Shown here in pieces: positions 15,633-24,885 of a stretch of DNA of 42,935 bases. Position 1 is the first letter of the stretch; each line of letters opens with the position of its first letter. A model generated the notes under the pieces. That model was given only the letters and a program-made list of their open reading frames with translations. It did no database searches and was not told the origin of the DNA. The translations under genes were made by a program, and so were the position numbers. The DNA comes from Nitrospirota bacterium (GTDB taxonomy: Bacteria; Nitrospirota; Thermodesulfovibrionia; Thermodesulfovibrionales; UBA6898). The stretch covers positions 1-42,935 of the forward strand of contig JAJZPM010000030.1 of the NCBI GenBank assembly GCA_021811105.1. Direction: 5' to 3'.

Positions 15633-16364
15633 TTAGGGAGCGAGCAGGACGAGCGTTGGAATCACGAATCCAGTGTAGTGCTGCTCCACATTGCCGATAC
15701 CGAGTCCGAGGATCCGGTTGCTCGAAAAAAGCTGGGGTGCGTCGATAAAATCATTGAAGCCGTACGGCGCCACCTCGTAATCAGCAAGCGCCATGAAGGG
15801 GACCTTCCTTTCGCTCATCAGACCGGGGAAGTGCGCGTGGGTCACGCACAAAAACTGGAACCCTTCCGGACCCCACCCCGTCACGCCGATAAAGGACTTC
15901 AGCGCCTGGGCCACCGACGTCGTCTGCTGCATGCCTTCCGTAAGAATCTTAGCGAAATAGAACCCTCTCGGCCTCGCCGGCGCCGAAGGCCGCAGCCGGA
16001 AGGCGTCGGGCCTGTCAAAATCCACATACGGACTCTGCCAGACCGTCCCTTTTTCCCTTGTTTTCAGGGCATAGTCCCACGCTGCCTTCCCCGACAAGAC
16101 CGGATCCGCATGACCTTCTCCATCGTCGCCAAATCCATAAAAAAGCGCGGTACCGGTGAATTCTGAAGTCCTCTCATCCCCGGGCAGAGAAGGGAAAATA
16201 CCGATGCGTCCGAATTCCTCCTCCCTGATGCCCCACCGCCTTTTCTTTACCGCCCTCCGCCATGCGTCGATCTGCTCTTCAAGGGGGAGGGTCGCGGCAT
16301 CCCGCTCCGGGATTACCGGTTTCCCCCGAGAAAAAATACCGCTAATGCGTCGAATATACGACAT
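15633..16364 (-). CDS. Conserved-looking protein of unknown function
   Basis: 243 residues, soluble, with no signal peptide and no clear membrane helix. It has an N-terminal basic region, an acidic centre (GDDGEGHADPVLSGKAAWDYALKTRE), and a well-ordered C-terminal half (RGFYFAKILTEGMQQTTSVAQALKSFIGVTGWGPEGFQFLCVTHAHFPGLM...PFMALADYEVAPYGFNDF). VTHAHFP has the look of a metal-ligand motif but does not match any hydrolase I can name. Codon use is like the neighbours, and GGGGAGGG lies upstream of the ATG. I do not recognise the family. Confidence 0.65.
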   Translation of the reverse strand: MSYIRRISGIFSRGKPVIPERDAATLPLEEQIDAWRRAVKKRRWGIREEEFGRIGIFPSLPGDERTSEFTGTALFYGFGDDGEGHADPVLSGKAAWDYALKTREKGTVWQSPYVDFDRPDAFRLRPSAPARPRGFYFAKILTEGMQQTTSVAQALKSFIGVTGWGPEGFQFLCVTHAHFPGLMSERKVPFMALADYEVAPYGFNDFIDAPQLFSSNRILGLGIGNVEQHYTGFVIPTLVLLAP

Positions 16365-16550
16365 GGCCCCTGTGACCCTCCCCTTATTTTACTGCGGACC
16401 CTGCATGGGAATCTGCTCTTACTCCGGACAGATGCGCTTGATTCGCCGACAAAGACAACCGCAGGGGTAAAGTAGAAGTGTCTGTCTGGTCTCTGCGACG
16501 ATCTGCTTCATGTAGATGCCGTCTAAAGATCGGGCCGGATGCCGTCCCTC

Positions 16551-18335
16551 TCAGTCTGACAACAGGTCCAGTGATTCGATCTTCGTCTTTCCGATCTGCT
16601 CCGGCGTGATGATACCCTTGACAGCATCTACCGAATTGTCGTCTTCCCTTTCGACGACGAGTGCAATGGAAGCTCCCTGTTTGCGTAATTTGGCCATGAT
16701 ACTTAAGAAGGTGCGGTTCTCCGACACGGTGATGTAATTCTTTTCGGAGATATCTCCAATTTGGATGGTCCTATCTTTTCCGGCGTATCTGAAAATGGCA
16801 TCCTGTCCGACAACACCCACTGTCTTGCCGTCCCTGCTCACGAGATAATGACTGGCAAAGGGCCTGCCGCTTAAATCATCCATAAAGTTGCCGACCTGCG
16901 TGTCGGCGGCGACTACGGGGACAGACCGCCCCATTATCTCCCCGGCCGTCTTGATATTCTGAAGGTCGCGCTGCAACACTTCAGTGACAAAGTGCTTTCG
17001 TCTGACGAGCTTCAAGGTATAGATGCTTTCGCTCGAAAGCATCTTTCTGACACCGTAGCTTATCGTCACTGTGATCACCATCGGCAGCATGACATTGTAA
17101 TTGAGAGTCATTTCGAATATCATTACGATCGCTGCAATTGCCGCGCCGGTGACCCCTCCGGCCACACCTGCCATTCCGGCAACTGCAAAGGCAGGCGGGC
17201 TGATATCGAGGGAGGGAAACAACATATGCAGGAAACCCCCGTAAGCGCCCCCCAACGTTGCACCTAAATAAAGTGCCGGAGAGAATATACCTCCCGATGC
17301 GCCGGAGCCGAGGGTCAGGGACGTCGCTATGAGTTTCAGAACAAAGAGAAGCAGCAGTGAGGCGACTCCCGAGAGAGCACCTGTGAGGATGTCCTGAATA
17401 GTAGCATACCCGACACCGGATATGTAGTAATGTCCCCTGGTCTCTAAAAGGATATAAAACATGCCCCCGACAATAAGCATGCCTATGAGGTGGCGCACGT
17501 AGTAATTGCGGCTTATTTTTTCATTAAAGAAATCCTCAAAGGCATAGACCGACTTAATAAAAACCGTCGAGGCGAGGCCTAGGAAAACGCCGAGACCCGC
17601 GTAGCCAAAGAGTACGATTGGGTTTTCAAGGTGGAAGAATGGTGTCTCAAAACCGGGGATGACAAAGGCCGGGTGGGTGCCGAAAAAGAGTTGCCCCACG
17701 TATGTGGCGATCACCGTCGATATGGCAAGGGGCACGAGGGTCCTTACGCTGAATTCATTCATCATAAGCTCGAATGCAAAGAGCATCCCGCCAATCGGAG
17801 TATTGAATGTCGCAGCGATGCCGCCGCCCGTGCCTGCCGCGATCAATGTGATGCGCTGCCATACCGGAAGTCGGAATATCTGCGCTATAGTAGAGCCGAA
17901 AGTGGAGCCTATCTGGACAATGGGACCTTCCCTGCCGACGGAGCCCCCCGTTCCTATCGATATAGCAGAGGCAACGGCCTTGACAACCGCGACAGCCGGT
18001 CTGATGACGCCTTTGTAATAATAGATGGCATCTATTACCTCCGGTACGCCGTGCCCCTTGGCTTCCGGAGCGAACTTCTGAACGAGGAAAACCACCAAAC
18101 CCCCACCGATTACCGGACCGAGTATTATGAAAGGCCCCCAGGGGCCGGGAGGCGTATGCTGACTCGCGTCATATATGACAGAAAGCTTCCCGAGAAAGAC
18201 GAGGTTATGAATGATTGCTATCAGCGCGCGAAATACTACAGCGCCCAAGCCTGTGAGGATGCCCAGCAGACCCGAAATAAAAGCAAATTCCAGCGGGCCA
18301 AGAGATCTGAGGTAATTGTCTTTTTCATCATCCAT
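16551..18335 (-). CDS. ClC-family chloride channel/transporter with C-terminal CBS pair
   Basis: 594 residues; the ClC core spans roughly 15-435. Filter motifs are present: GHGVPEV, GTGGSVGREGPIVQIG (with the gating Glu in GREGP), GGIAATFNTPIGGMLFAFE and GSGASGGIFSPALYLGA. The C-terminal ~140 residues form two CBS-like domains (AGEIMGRSVPVVAADTQV and IGDISEKNYITVSENRTF...GIITPEQ), a likely nucleotide-sensing module. Bacterial ClC proteins either conduct Cl- or exchange 2 Cl- for 1 H+. The gating Glu indicates gated channel or antiporter function. It lies next to a proton pump and a second ClC of the opposite orientation. Confidence 0.93.
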   Translation of the reverse strand: MDDEKDNYLRSLGPLEFAFISGLLGILTGLGAVVFRALIAIIHNLVFLGKLSVIYDASQHTPPGPWGPFIILGPVIGGGLVVFLVQKFAPEAKGHGVPEVIDAIYYYKGVIRPAVAVVKAVASAISIGTGGSVGREGPIVQIGSTFGSTIAQIFRLPVWQRITLIAAGTGGGIAATFNTPIGGMLFAFELMMNEFSVRTLVPLAISTVIATYVGQLFFGTHPAFVIPGFETPFFHLENPIVLFGYAGLGVFLGLASTVFIKSVYAFEDFFNEKISRNYYVRHLIGMLIVGGMFYILLETRGHYYISGVGYATIQDILTGALSGVASLLLLFVLKLIATSLTLGSGASGGIFSPALYLGATLGGAYGGFLHMLFPSLDISPPAFAVAGMAGVAGGVTGAAIAAIVMIFEMTLNYNVMLPMVITVTISYGVRKMLSSESIYTLKLVRRKHFVTEVLQRDLQNIKTAGEIMGRSVPVVAADTQVGNFMDDLSGRPFASHYLVSRDGKTVGVVGQDAIFRYAGKDRTIQIGDISEKNYITVSENRTFLSIMAKLRKQGASIALVVEREDDNSVDAVKGIITPEQIGKTKIESLDLLSD

Positions 18336-18649
18336 GGAGGGCGAGCCTCCCGATCAACAAGGAAAGTTGCTTTCTCGTCACTGATATTTGCCCTTATCGC
18401 GCGCAGTAAAACTCTTCTGATACGGATACGCCATTTCGCTCATATTTTCCTACGAGTTTACCATCAATGTCTCTACAATCAAAATCAGTGCACTTTTTTC
18501 TTCCGTCTCTCAGCAAACGAGCGACAAATGCCATTTCCAATACGCAATTCAAAACCGCCATGATGCCGCCCTGCGGCAGGCCCGCAGCAGGATAGCGGTA
18601 ATCTGAATAAGGAAAAGTTGCTCCTCATCTGTGCCGGCGGAAGAACTAC

Positions 18650-18799
18650 TGTAGTGTCTCTCAAGTGACTGGTTTTATAAAATCTCCCCTTGCCCCTCTT
18701 TTACAAGGAGTCCCGAAAGCTTTCGGGGATTTAGCAAAGGGAGGTTAAGAGGGATTTTTTGATGTCTGAAATAACACCATTTGTTTACGAGACACTACA
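18650..18799. mobile_element. MITE-like palindromic element
   Basis: 150 bp with perfect 11-bp terminal inverted repeats TGTAGTGTCTC (18650-18660) and GAGACACTACA (18789-18799). The interior is a long imperfect palindrome centred on CCCGAAAGCTTTCGGG, with CCCCTTGCCCCTCTTTTAC facing AAAGGGAGGTTAAGAGGG. No ORF. TA dinucleotides border the GTGTCTC/GAGACAC core, as expected for mariner/IS630-type target sites. Another copy was not seen in this window. Confidence 0.7.
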
Positions 18800-18871
18800 C
18801 TATGCATGAAGAACTTTGAAACTTAGGCAGCCGGTGATAAGCTACTACGTATGGATAGAGGCCGATGGACG

Positions 18872-21475
18872 ATGAAGCCTACTGACGATTATGCGAAGAT
18901 GACCGTTGAAGACGTAATCAACGAACTCGGGACCGACCGCATGCGCGGCCTCACGCGGGAAGAGGCGGCAAGGCGGCTCGATGAATACGGATACAACGAA
19001 ATCCCCGAGAAGGAGGAATCTGCATTCCGCCGCATGATCAGAAGGTTCTGGGGCCCGATCCCGTGGATGATCGAGATCGCGGCGATCCTGTCTGCCGCGG
19101 TCGGGCGATGGGAGGACTTCGGCATCATAATGGTCCTGCTGGTCACTAATGCGTTCATAGACTTCTGGCAGGAGTCAAAGGCCATGAGCGCGCTGAAGGT
19201 ACTGAAGGAAAAACTGGCGAAGAAGGCGCTCGTCATGCGAGACGGTGCGTTCACAACAGTCGACGCAAGAGAGCTGGTCCCCGGCGACCTCATCAAGATC
19301 AGGATCGGCGATGTCGTACCTGCCGACGTGAAGCTCACCGGGGGCGACTATATACAGGCCGACCAGTCGGCGCTCACCGGTGAGTCGCTGCCGGTCAACA
19401 AGAAAAAAGGTGAGATCGCCTATTCCAATTCCGTCGTGAAACAGGGCGAGATGCAGGCGGTAGTCGTCAACACGGCGCTGAATACCTTCTTCGGCAAGAC
19501 CGTTGCGCTCGTCGCCAGGGCTGAGCGGGAGGAGAAAAGCCACTTTCAGAAGGCGGTCGTCGGCATCGGGAATTACCTCATCCTGATAACCGTCTTTCTC
19601 GCGGCCCTGATCCTTATCGCGGCCATGTTCAGACAGGAGAATATGATCGAGATATTGAGGTTCACCCTCGTCCTGACGGTGGCGGCGATACCGGTGGCAC
19701 TTCCGGCAGTCCTTTCGGTGACCATGGCGGTCGGCGCTATGAATCTCGCGAAGAAACAGGCGATCGTCAGTCGCCTTGTCGCGGTCGAAGAACTGGCAGG
19801 CGTCGATGTGCTCTGCTCTGATAAAACCGGGACCCTTACACAGAACAGGATGACCGTCGCCGATCCTGTCGCCTTCGGCCCTTATACCGTTAATGACGTG
19901 ATGAAGTTTGCGGCCCTTTGTTCGAGGGAGGAGAACAATGACCCGATCGAGATGCCGGTCTTCGAATACTGCAGGGAAAAAGGCCTGACCGACGAGTTAG
20001 AGCAATACCGGCAGGTTTCGTTCACACCCTTCGATCCCGTCGGAAAGCGCACCGAGGCGACGGTAATATCCGGGGCGAAGACCTTTCTCGTAACAAAAGG
20101 AGCACCCCAGGTGGTACTCGACCTCTGCAGAGGACAGGAGGATTGTGAAGGGATCGAGGACGAGGTCGAGGCGCTGGCAGAGAAGGGGTACCGTACCCTC
20201 GGCGTCGGTGTCAAAAATCCCGGAGACGACCATATCTCCTTCGCCGGGCTAATCCCGCTTTTCGACCCGCCGAGGGAGGACTCGAAAGAGACGATAGAAG
20301 TGGCTAAGGGACTCGGCCTCGACGTCAAAATGGTGACCGGAGACAACGTGGCTATCGCACGGCATATAGGCGATATCCTCGGGATCGGCGGCGATATCCT
20401 TAACGCAGGCGATCTGAAGGGTGCCGGCACAGAGGAATTCGTGGTACTCGGGGGGATCATCGCCAAGGCGCTTTACAAAAGGCTGTCGCCCGAGACGTCC
20501 GAACGTGACATCCAGAAATTCTCGAAGGAAATCCTGAGAGAACTCGAAAAGACCTTCGAGACCGTCGAGATGCCTGTCGGCCACGTCGAAAAGCACGAGT
20601 CCGAGATCATCGAGATGATAGAAGGCGCGGTCGGCTTCGCTCAAGTCTTTCCGGAAGACAAATATCTGATCGTCGACAAACTCCAGAAGGCGGGTCATAT
20701 CGTCGGCATGACGGGAGACGGAGTGAACGACGCCCCGGCGCTGAAGAAGGCGGACGCCGGCATCGCGGTCTCCGGCGCAACAGATGCTGCAAGGGCCGCA
20801 GCCGACGTGGTCCTGCTCGCACCGGGCCTTTCGGTCATCATAGACGCGATAGAAGGCGCGCGGGTCACCTTCGAGAGGATGAAGAGCTACAGCATATACC
20901 GGATCGCAGAGACGATCCGTGTCATCCTCTTCATGACCGCCTCGATTATCATATTCAATTTCTACCCGGTCACCGCGATTATGATCATCATCCTCGCCTT
21001 CCTGAACGACCTGCCGATACTCGCCATCGCCTACGACAGGACAAAGGTAAATGAAAAGCCGGTCCGATGGAACATGAGGGAGGTCCTCGTCGTCTCGACA
21101 GTCCTCGGGGTGATGGGTGTAATTTCGAGTTTCGGTATTTTTTATATCGCGGAGCGGTACATGCGCCTTTCCGTGCAGATCGTCCAGAGTTTCATCTTTC
21201 TGAAGCTTGCCGTTGCCGGCCATCTCACCATATTCATAACCAGGACGGAGAACCATTTTTGGCAGAAACCCTATCCTTCCCCTCTCCTCTTCTGGGCCGC
21301 CCTTCTCACGAAGATCGCCGCTACGCTTTTTGCCGTCTATGGCTGGTTCGTCGCGCCGATTGGATGGGAATACGCCCTGCTGGTATGGGGATACGCGCTC
21401 GCATGGTTCGTGGTCAACGACTTCGTAAAGATCTGGACGTACAGGATACTCCGGAAAGAAGGGGTCGTCCTGTAA
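18872..21475 (+). CDS. P-type proton-exporting ATPase (P3A, plasma-membrane H+-ATPase type)
   Basis: 867 residues from ATG 18872 (an in-frame ATG seven codons earlier is also possible; AGAGG sits 10 nt before 18872). Motifs in order: N-terminal cation-ATPase helix-turn (EEAARRLDEYGYNEIP), TGES (about residue 169), DKTGTLT with phosphorylated Asp about 317, KGAPQVVLDLC, MVTGD, and TGDGVNDAPALKKADAGIAV. About ten membrane helices. The M4 sequence AAIPVALPAVLSVTMAVGAM is the H+-ATPase type, not heavy-metal (no CPC). A 60-residue insert (GTEEFVVLGG... to EIIEMIEGAVGFAQVFPEDKY) sits just before the Asp-loop hinge, where other members are shorter. It should expel H+ with ATP. Neighbouring ClC genes could supply counter-anions. 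Confidence 0.93.
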   Translation: MKPTDDYAKMTVEDVINELGTDRMRGLTREEAARRLDEYGYNEIPEKEESAFRRMIRRFWGPIPWMIEIAAILSAAVGRWEDFGIIMVLLVTNAFIDFWQESKAMSALKVLKEKLAKKALVMRDGAFTTVDARELVPGDLIKIRIGDVVPADVKLTGGDYIQADQSALTGESLPVNKKKGEIAYSNSVVKQGEMQAVVVNTALNTFFGKTVALVARAEREEKSHFQKAVVGIGNYLILITVFLAALILIAAMFRQENMIEILRFTLVLTVAAIPVALPAVLSVTMAVGAMNLAKKQAIVSRLVAVEELAGVDVLCSDKTGTLTQNRMTVADPVAFGPYTVNDVMKFAALCSREENNDPIEMPVFEYCREKGLTDELEQYRQVSFTPFDPVGKRTEATVISGAKTFLVTKGAPQVVLDLCRGQEDCEGIEDEVEALAEKGYRTLGVGVKNPGDDHISFAGLIPLFDPPREDSKETIEVAKGLGLDVKMVTGDNVAIARHIGDILGIGGDILNAGDLKGAGTEEFVVLGGIIAKALYKRLSPETSERDIQKFSKEILRELEKTFETVEMPVGHVEKHESEIIEMIEGAVGFAQVFPEDKYLIVDKLQKAGHIVGMTGDGVNDAPALKKADAGIAVSGATDAARAAADVVLLAPGLSVIIDAIEGARVTFERMKSYSIYRIAETIRVILFMTASIIIFNFYPVTAIMIIILAFLNDLPILAIAYDRTKVNEKPVRWNMREVLVVSTVLGVMGVISSFGIFYIAERYMRLSVQIVQSFIFLKLAVAGHLTIFITRTENHFWQKPYPSPLLFWAALLTKIAATLFAVYGWFVAPIGWEYALLVWGYALAWFVVNDFVKIWTYRILRKEGVVL

Positions 21476-21615
21476 CGCGATGAGATTGCGAATCTATGCA
21501 GCATAAAGGCACGGCAAAGGCCGTTGCTGATGTCACAAGAACGGTGGATGAGGTAAGATAGAAAGATCATGCCTTATTTGCGTACTTGTATCGGATTTGC
21601 GGAGGGAGTCAAGCG

Positions 21616-23385
21616 TTGAAGATAATCTGGCGCGGGATAACGTTCAGGACCCTGAAAGACTGCGCAAAGGCCTTCCGGCTAGGAGAGCAGCCGACGATCA
21701 TCATCATGGCCTTTATCGTCGGGATACTCGCAGGCGCAGCGAATGTCATGTTCCGGACTGCGATGAACATATCGCACGACCTTATCTTCATAGGCGGGTC
21801 CCGCCTTCTCCATATCACAGACGACGGCGCGTACCGGGCGCTCATTCCTCTTCTGCCGATAACAGGCGCAGTCCTCATCATCCCCTTATCGCTTCTCTTT
21901 CCGGGGGAAGTAAACGGGTACGGGTTTTCGAAATTCCTCGAAACCGTAAACATACGGGGAGGCGTAATCAAGGTGCGGAATATATTCCTGAAGACTCTGG
22001 CGCCTGCGCTGACGATAGGAACGGGCGGATCGGCAGGCGTAGAAGGCCCGATCGCCTTCATAGGCGGTACCGTAGGCTCGGCGATCGGACAACTCTTCAG
22101 GGCCTCCGAAAACCGAATGAAGCTGCTGATCGCTGCAGGGACCGCGGGAGGTATCGCGGCGACCTTCAATGCCCCGATCGCCGGGATCATGTTCGCCGTC
22201 GAGATCGTGCTCCTCGGCAATTATGAGATCTCCTCCTTTTCGGCGATCGTCATCTCTTCCGGGATCGCAACGGTGGTATCGAGGGGCTTTTATGGGGAGA
22301 ACCCTGCCTTCCAGGTCCCCCAGTACGACCTCAGGAGCCCGCTCGAAATACCCTTCTACATTGTCTTCGGCGTGCTCATAGGCGTCCTTGCAGTCTTCTA
22401 CATCAGGATATTCCACAAGACGAAGGACGAGTTCGATGCATTCCGTCTGCACCCACAGCTCAAACCGATTCTCGGGGCCTTCATCGTCGGCGCGATCGGG
22501 ATATTCCTGCCCCAGATAATGGGGAACGGTTACGAATTCATCGAAGCGGCCCTCAGCGGGAAGATCCTCTTCCCGGTGATCGCCGCCCTCGTGTTGTTCA
22601 AGATCATAGCAACTTCCGTGACACTCGGCTCCGGCGGGGCGGGCGGCGTCTTTGCGCCGGCGCTCTTCGTAGGCGCCATGGCGGGCGGGAGCTTCGGTCA
22701 TCTGGTGCATTATCTCTTCCCGTCTTCGACCGCATCTCCCGAGGCCTACGCAACGGTCGGCATCGGGGCGTTCCTTGCCGCCTCGACACACGCGCCCCTC
22801 ACCGGTATCTTCCTCCTTTTCGAGATGACCGGAAACTACAAAATCATCATCCCCCTCATGTTCACGTCCATCATCGGCACCCTTGTGGCGAAACGGCTCT
22901 ATCCGGACTCGATCGATACCGTGGAGCTGACGAAGAGAGGAATAAAGATACATGCCGGCCGCGAGGTATCGGTCATGAGCAGGATACGGGTCAGGGAAGT
23001 GATGGACCCCGACTTTATCACGGTCCCGCAGGAGACGCTCCTCAAAGACCTCATCGATATCATGATCAGAAAAGACAAGTTTTACGTGCCTGTCCTCGAC
23101 GACGCTGGAGACATGACAGGGATCGTATCCGGCCAGGACATACGTCCTGTGCTCTTCGAGGAGAAAGTGAAAAACGTGGTCACGGCAGGAGAGGTCGCAA
23201 CCGAGAGTGTCATCGTGCTGAAGCCCGGGGACGATCTCAATATTGCGATGAACGCCTTTTCCAGGAAGGACATCGAAGAGATCCCGGTCGTGGCCGAATA
23301 CAACCCCAAAAGAGTCGTAGCGATGATCAGGCGGAAAGACCTGATCGACGCATATAATCGCGAAGTCTTAAAAGGGCACGAGTAG
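21616..23385 (+). CDS. Second ClC-family transporter with CBS pair
   Basis: 589 residues from TTG 21616; GGAGGG at 21601-21606 gives a good ribosome site, and the upstream in-frame start at 21586 has none. The core carries GTGGSAGVEGPIAFIGG (gating Glu kept, but V replaces the usual R/K of GREGP), GGIAATFNAPIAGIMFAVE and GSGGAGGVFAPALFVGA. The C-terminus has two CBS domains (VREVMDPDFITVPQETLLKDL; AGEVATESVIVLKPGDDLN...VVAMIRRKDLID). It lies 140 bp after the H+-ATPase on the same strand, so co-transcription is likely. It is a paralogue of 16551-18335 but clearly diverged. Confidence 0.93.
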   Translation: MKIIWRGITFRTLKDCAKAFRLGEQPTIIIMAFIVGILAGAANVMFRTAMNISHDLIFIGGSRLLHITDDGAYRALIPLLPITGAVLIIPLSLLFPGEVNGYGFSKFLETVNIRGGVIKVRNIFLKTLAPALTIGTGGSAGVEGPIAFIGGTVGSAIGQLFRASENRMKLLIAAGTAGGIAATFNAPIAGIMFAVEIVLLGNYEISSFSAIVISSGIATVVSRGFYGENPAFQVPQYDLRSPLEIPFYIVFGVLIGVLAVFYIRIFHKTKDEFDAFRLHPQLKPILGAFIVGAIGIFLPQIMGNGYEFIEAALSGKILFPVIAALVLFKIIATSVTLGSGGAGGVFAPALFVGAMAGGSFGHLVHYLFPSSTASPEAYATVGIGAFLAASTHAPLTGIFLLFEMTGNYKIIIPLMFTSIIGTLVAKRLYPDSIDTVELTKRGIKIHAGREVSVMSRIRVREVMDPDFITVPQETLLKDLIDIMIRKDKFYVPVLDDAGDMTGIVSGQDIRPVLFEEKVKNVVTAGEVATESVIVLKPGDDLNIAMNAFSRKDIEEIPVVAEYNPKRVVAMIRRKDLIDAYNREVLKGHE

Positions 23386-23399
23386 GCCGTCACTTCAGC

Positions 23400-24083
23400 G
23401 TGAATTCTTACCTGCTGTCCCATCCACATGCCGAGATGAACATGATTGAACAGAAAAAAGTTCGAAAGGCTAAAGTTGTAATTTTAGTTCAAAGCGATAT
23501 GATAGAAATAGAGGGGACTGTAATACGTCCCCGAAAGGCGCAGAGGCACAATATGAACGCCGCAATTACTGCCAAACTGAAGGATGCCTGGGATGCAGTT
23601 GGGAAGGCATTCGTTGAAGAACCCCTCATCCTTATAGACGACAAAGGCAATTATTGGCTGAATAGAAATGCTAAAGACTTTATTGCTAAAAGGGAAGTGG
23701 CAGTCGAAGATTTGATGGAATGGCTTAGAATTGGTTCGTCTCACCTGCAACACCTATCATACAAAGACATCGGCTTTCTAATGATGAATCTTCCCGGAGA
23801 TAATGTGGTAGCAATTCTCAGGGAAACTTCTCCAAAAGGCGACAACATTAAGCCTGACCTTACCCCTAAAGAATGTGAAATTATACGCTGCCTTATCAAA
23901 GGAAAGTCAAACAAGGAAATTGCATCCTCCATGAAGATAAGACCCAGCACGGTCAACGCTCACCTTGACAATATCTATATGAAGCTCGGCTGCAGGAACA
24001 GGGTAACTGCCTCTCTTTTAGCCCTTAAGAATGGTCTATGCTTGTCCTCAAGTAACCCGTCGACAAAAAAGTCTGAGCACTGA
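23400..24083 (+). CDS. LuxR-type helix-turn-helix transcriptional regulator
   Basis: 227 residues if the GTG at 23400 is used. The C-terminal ~65 residues are a LuxR/GerE DNA-binding domain: LTPKECEIIRCLIKGKSNKEIASSMKIRPSTVNAHLDNIYMKLGCRNRVTASLLAL. The centre has LILIDDKGNYWLNRNAKDFI, a short PAS-like sensor. The first ~50 residues are basic and have no recognised fold; an internal ATG at 23550 has AGAGG 7 nt upstream and may be the true start, giving 177 residues. No receiver Asp is seen, so it is not a classical response regulator. It follows the second ClC by 15 bp and may be in the same transcript, suggesting control of the ion block. Confidence 0.8.
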   Translation: MNSYLLSHPHAEMNMIEQKKVRKAKVVILVQSDMIEIEGTVIRPRKAQRHNMNAAITAKLKDAWDAVGKAFVEEPLILIDDKGNYWLNRNAKDFIAKREVAVEDLMEWLRIGSSHLQHLSYKDIGFLMMNLPGDNVVAILRETSPKGDNIKPDLTPKECEIIRCLIKGKSNKEIASSMKIRPSTVNAHLDNIYMKLGCRNRVTASLLALKNGLCLSSSNPSTKKSEH

Positions 24084-24260
24084 GGACTCGGTCTTCAGCT
24101 ATTTATCGGTGCCTCAACCATCACTCAGGAGTGCAATCTACCACGTGTTGTAGGCAGCTTCCCCATCTGGGGAATAGTTCTCGCTTGCACGAATTCGTTA
24201 TATTATTTGTAAAAAAAATCAGCCTTGCAATAAACTCATGGGCTGAAGGTAACGGTAGGC

Positions 24261-24602
24261 GTGAAGAAAAATTGTTGGGAAGTAAAAGGATGCGGTCAAC
24301 AACGCAGGGGACATAAGAACAGTCTCGTAAAATGTCCAGTCCCCGAAATGACAAGTGCCGACGGTATTAACGATGGAAAAAACGCCGGCAGAATATGTTG
24401 GCTAATTGCCAACACCATGTGTAAGGGTGCCACCGAAAGTACCTTTGAGGCGATGATAACAACCTGTGGGGAATGTGATTTTTATAACCTCGTCAAGGCA
24501 GAAGGAGGGGAAAAAGTCATGCTTTCCATTGATATGTTGCGGGAAGTATACGAAAAAAATAGACTTGACAATTCTAATCGGAAGGCAAAAAAATCAAAAT
24601 GA
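24261..24602 (+). CDS. Two-CW domain protein
   Basis: 113 residues from GTG 24261 with GGTAGG just upstream. It has two CW-type motifs: KNCWEVKGCGQQ and GRICWLIANTMCKG, followed by TTCGECDFYNLVKAEGG, and a charged C-terminal helix ending in KAKKSK. This is the two-CW domain family, short cysteine-rich proteins found alone or attached to signalling domains in deltaproteobacteria and related groups; their metal content and role are not known to me. A small hairpin CAGCC/GGCTG lies just upstream. It follows the LuxR-type gene by 177 bp. Confidence 0.8.
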   Translation: MKKNCWEVKGCGQQRRGHKNSLVKCPVPEMTSADGINDGKNAGRICWLIANTMCKGATESTFEAMITTCGECDFYNLVKAEGGEKVMLSIDMLREVYEKNRLDNSNRKAKKSK

Positions 24603-24885
24603 CCCTACTCTTGGAAAAGCTGAAGAACGAGTAACCTGTCTCAAAGTTACCCATCCTTCTCGGATCTCCACTTCAATGAAGCTTTCGGGATAAGATTTAC
24701 CGTCCAGGCCGATCCGCCCTGTGAGGATTTTTAGAAGTTGCGCGGCAATCAAGCAGGGCGAGAAATTCCGTAAATACTCTGCAGGCGGTTGCGACGGCGC
24801 GAAACTGCGGCTTTCAGTACATCTTCGTGAGTAGTTCGGTGCAAAAGAGACTCTCCAAGTGGCCGGGCTGATCCGGAATAGGCCG

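Noticed and set aside
17631-18563. 310-codon open plus frame
   Set aside because: Antisense to the first ClC gene; shadow.
20249-22953. Long open minus-strand frames opposite the H+-ATPase and second ClC genes
   Set aside because: Asp/Arg/His-rich shadows of high-GC coding genes; no domain, no ribosome site.
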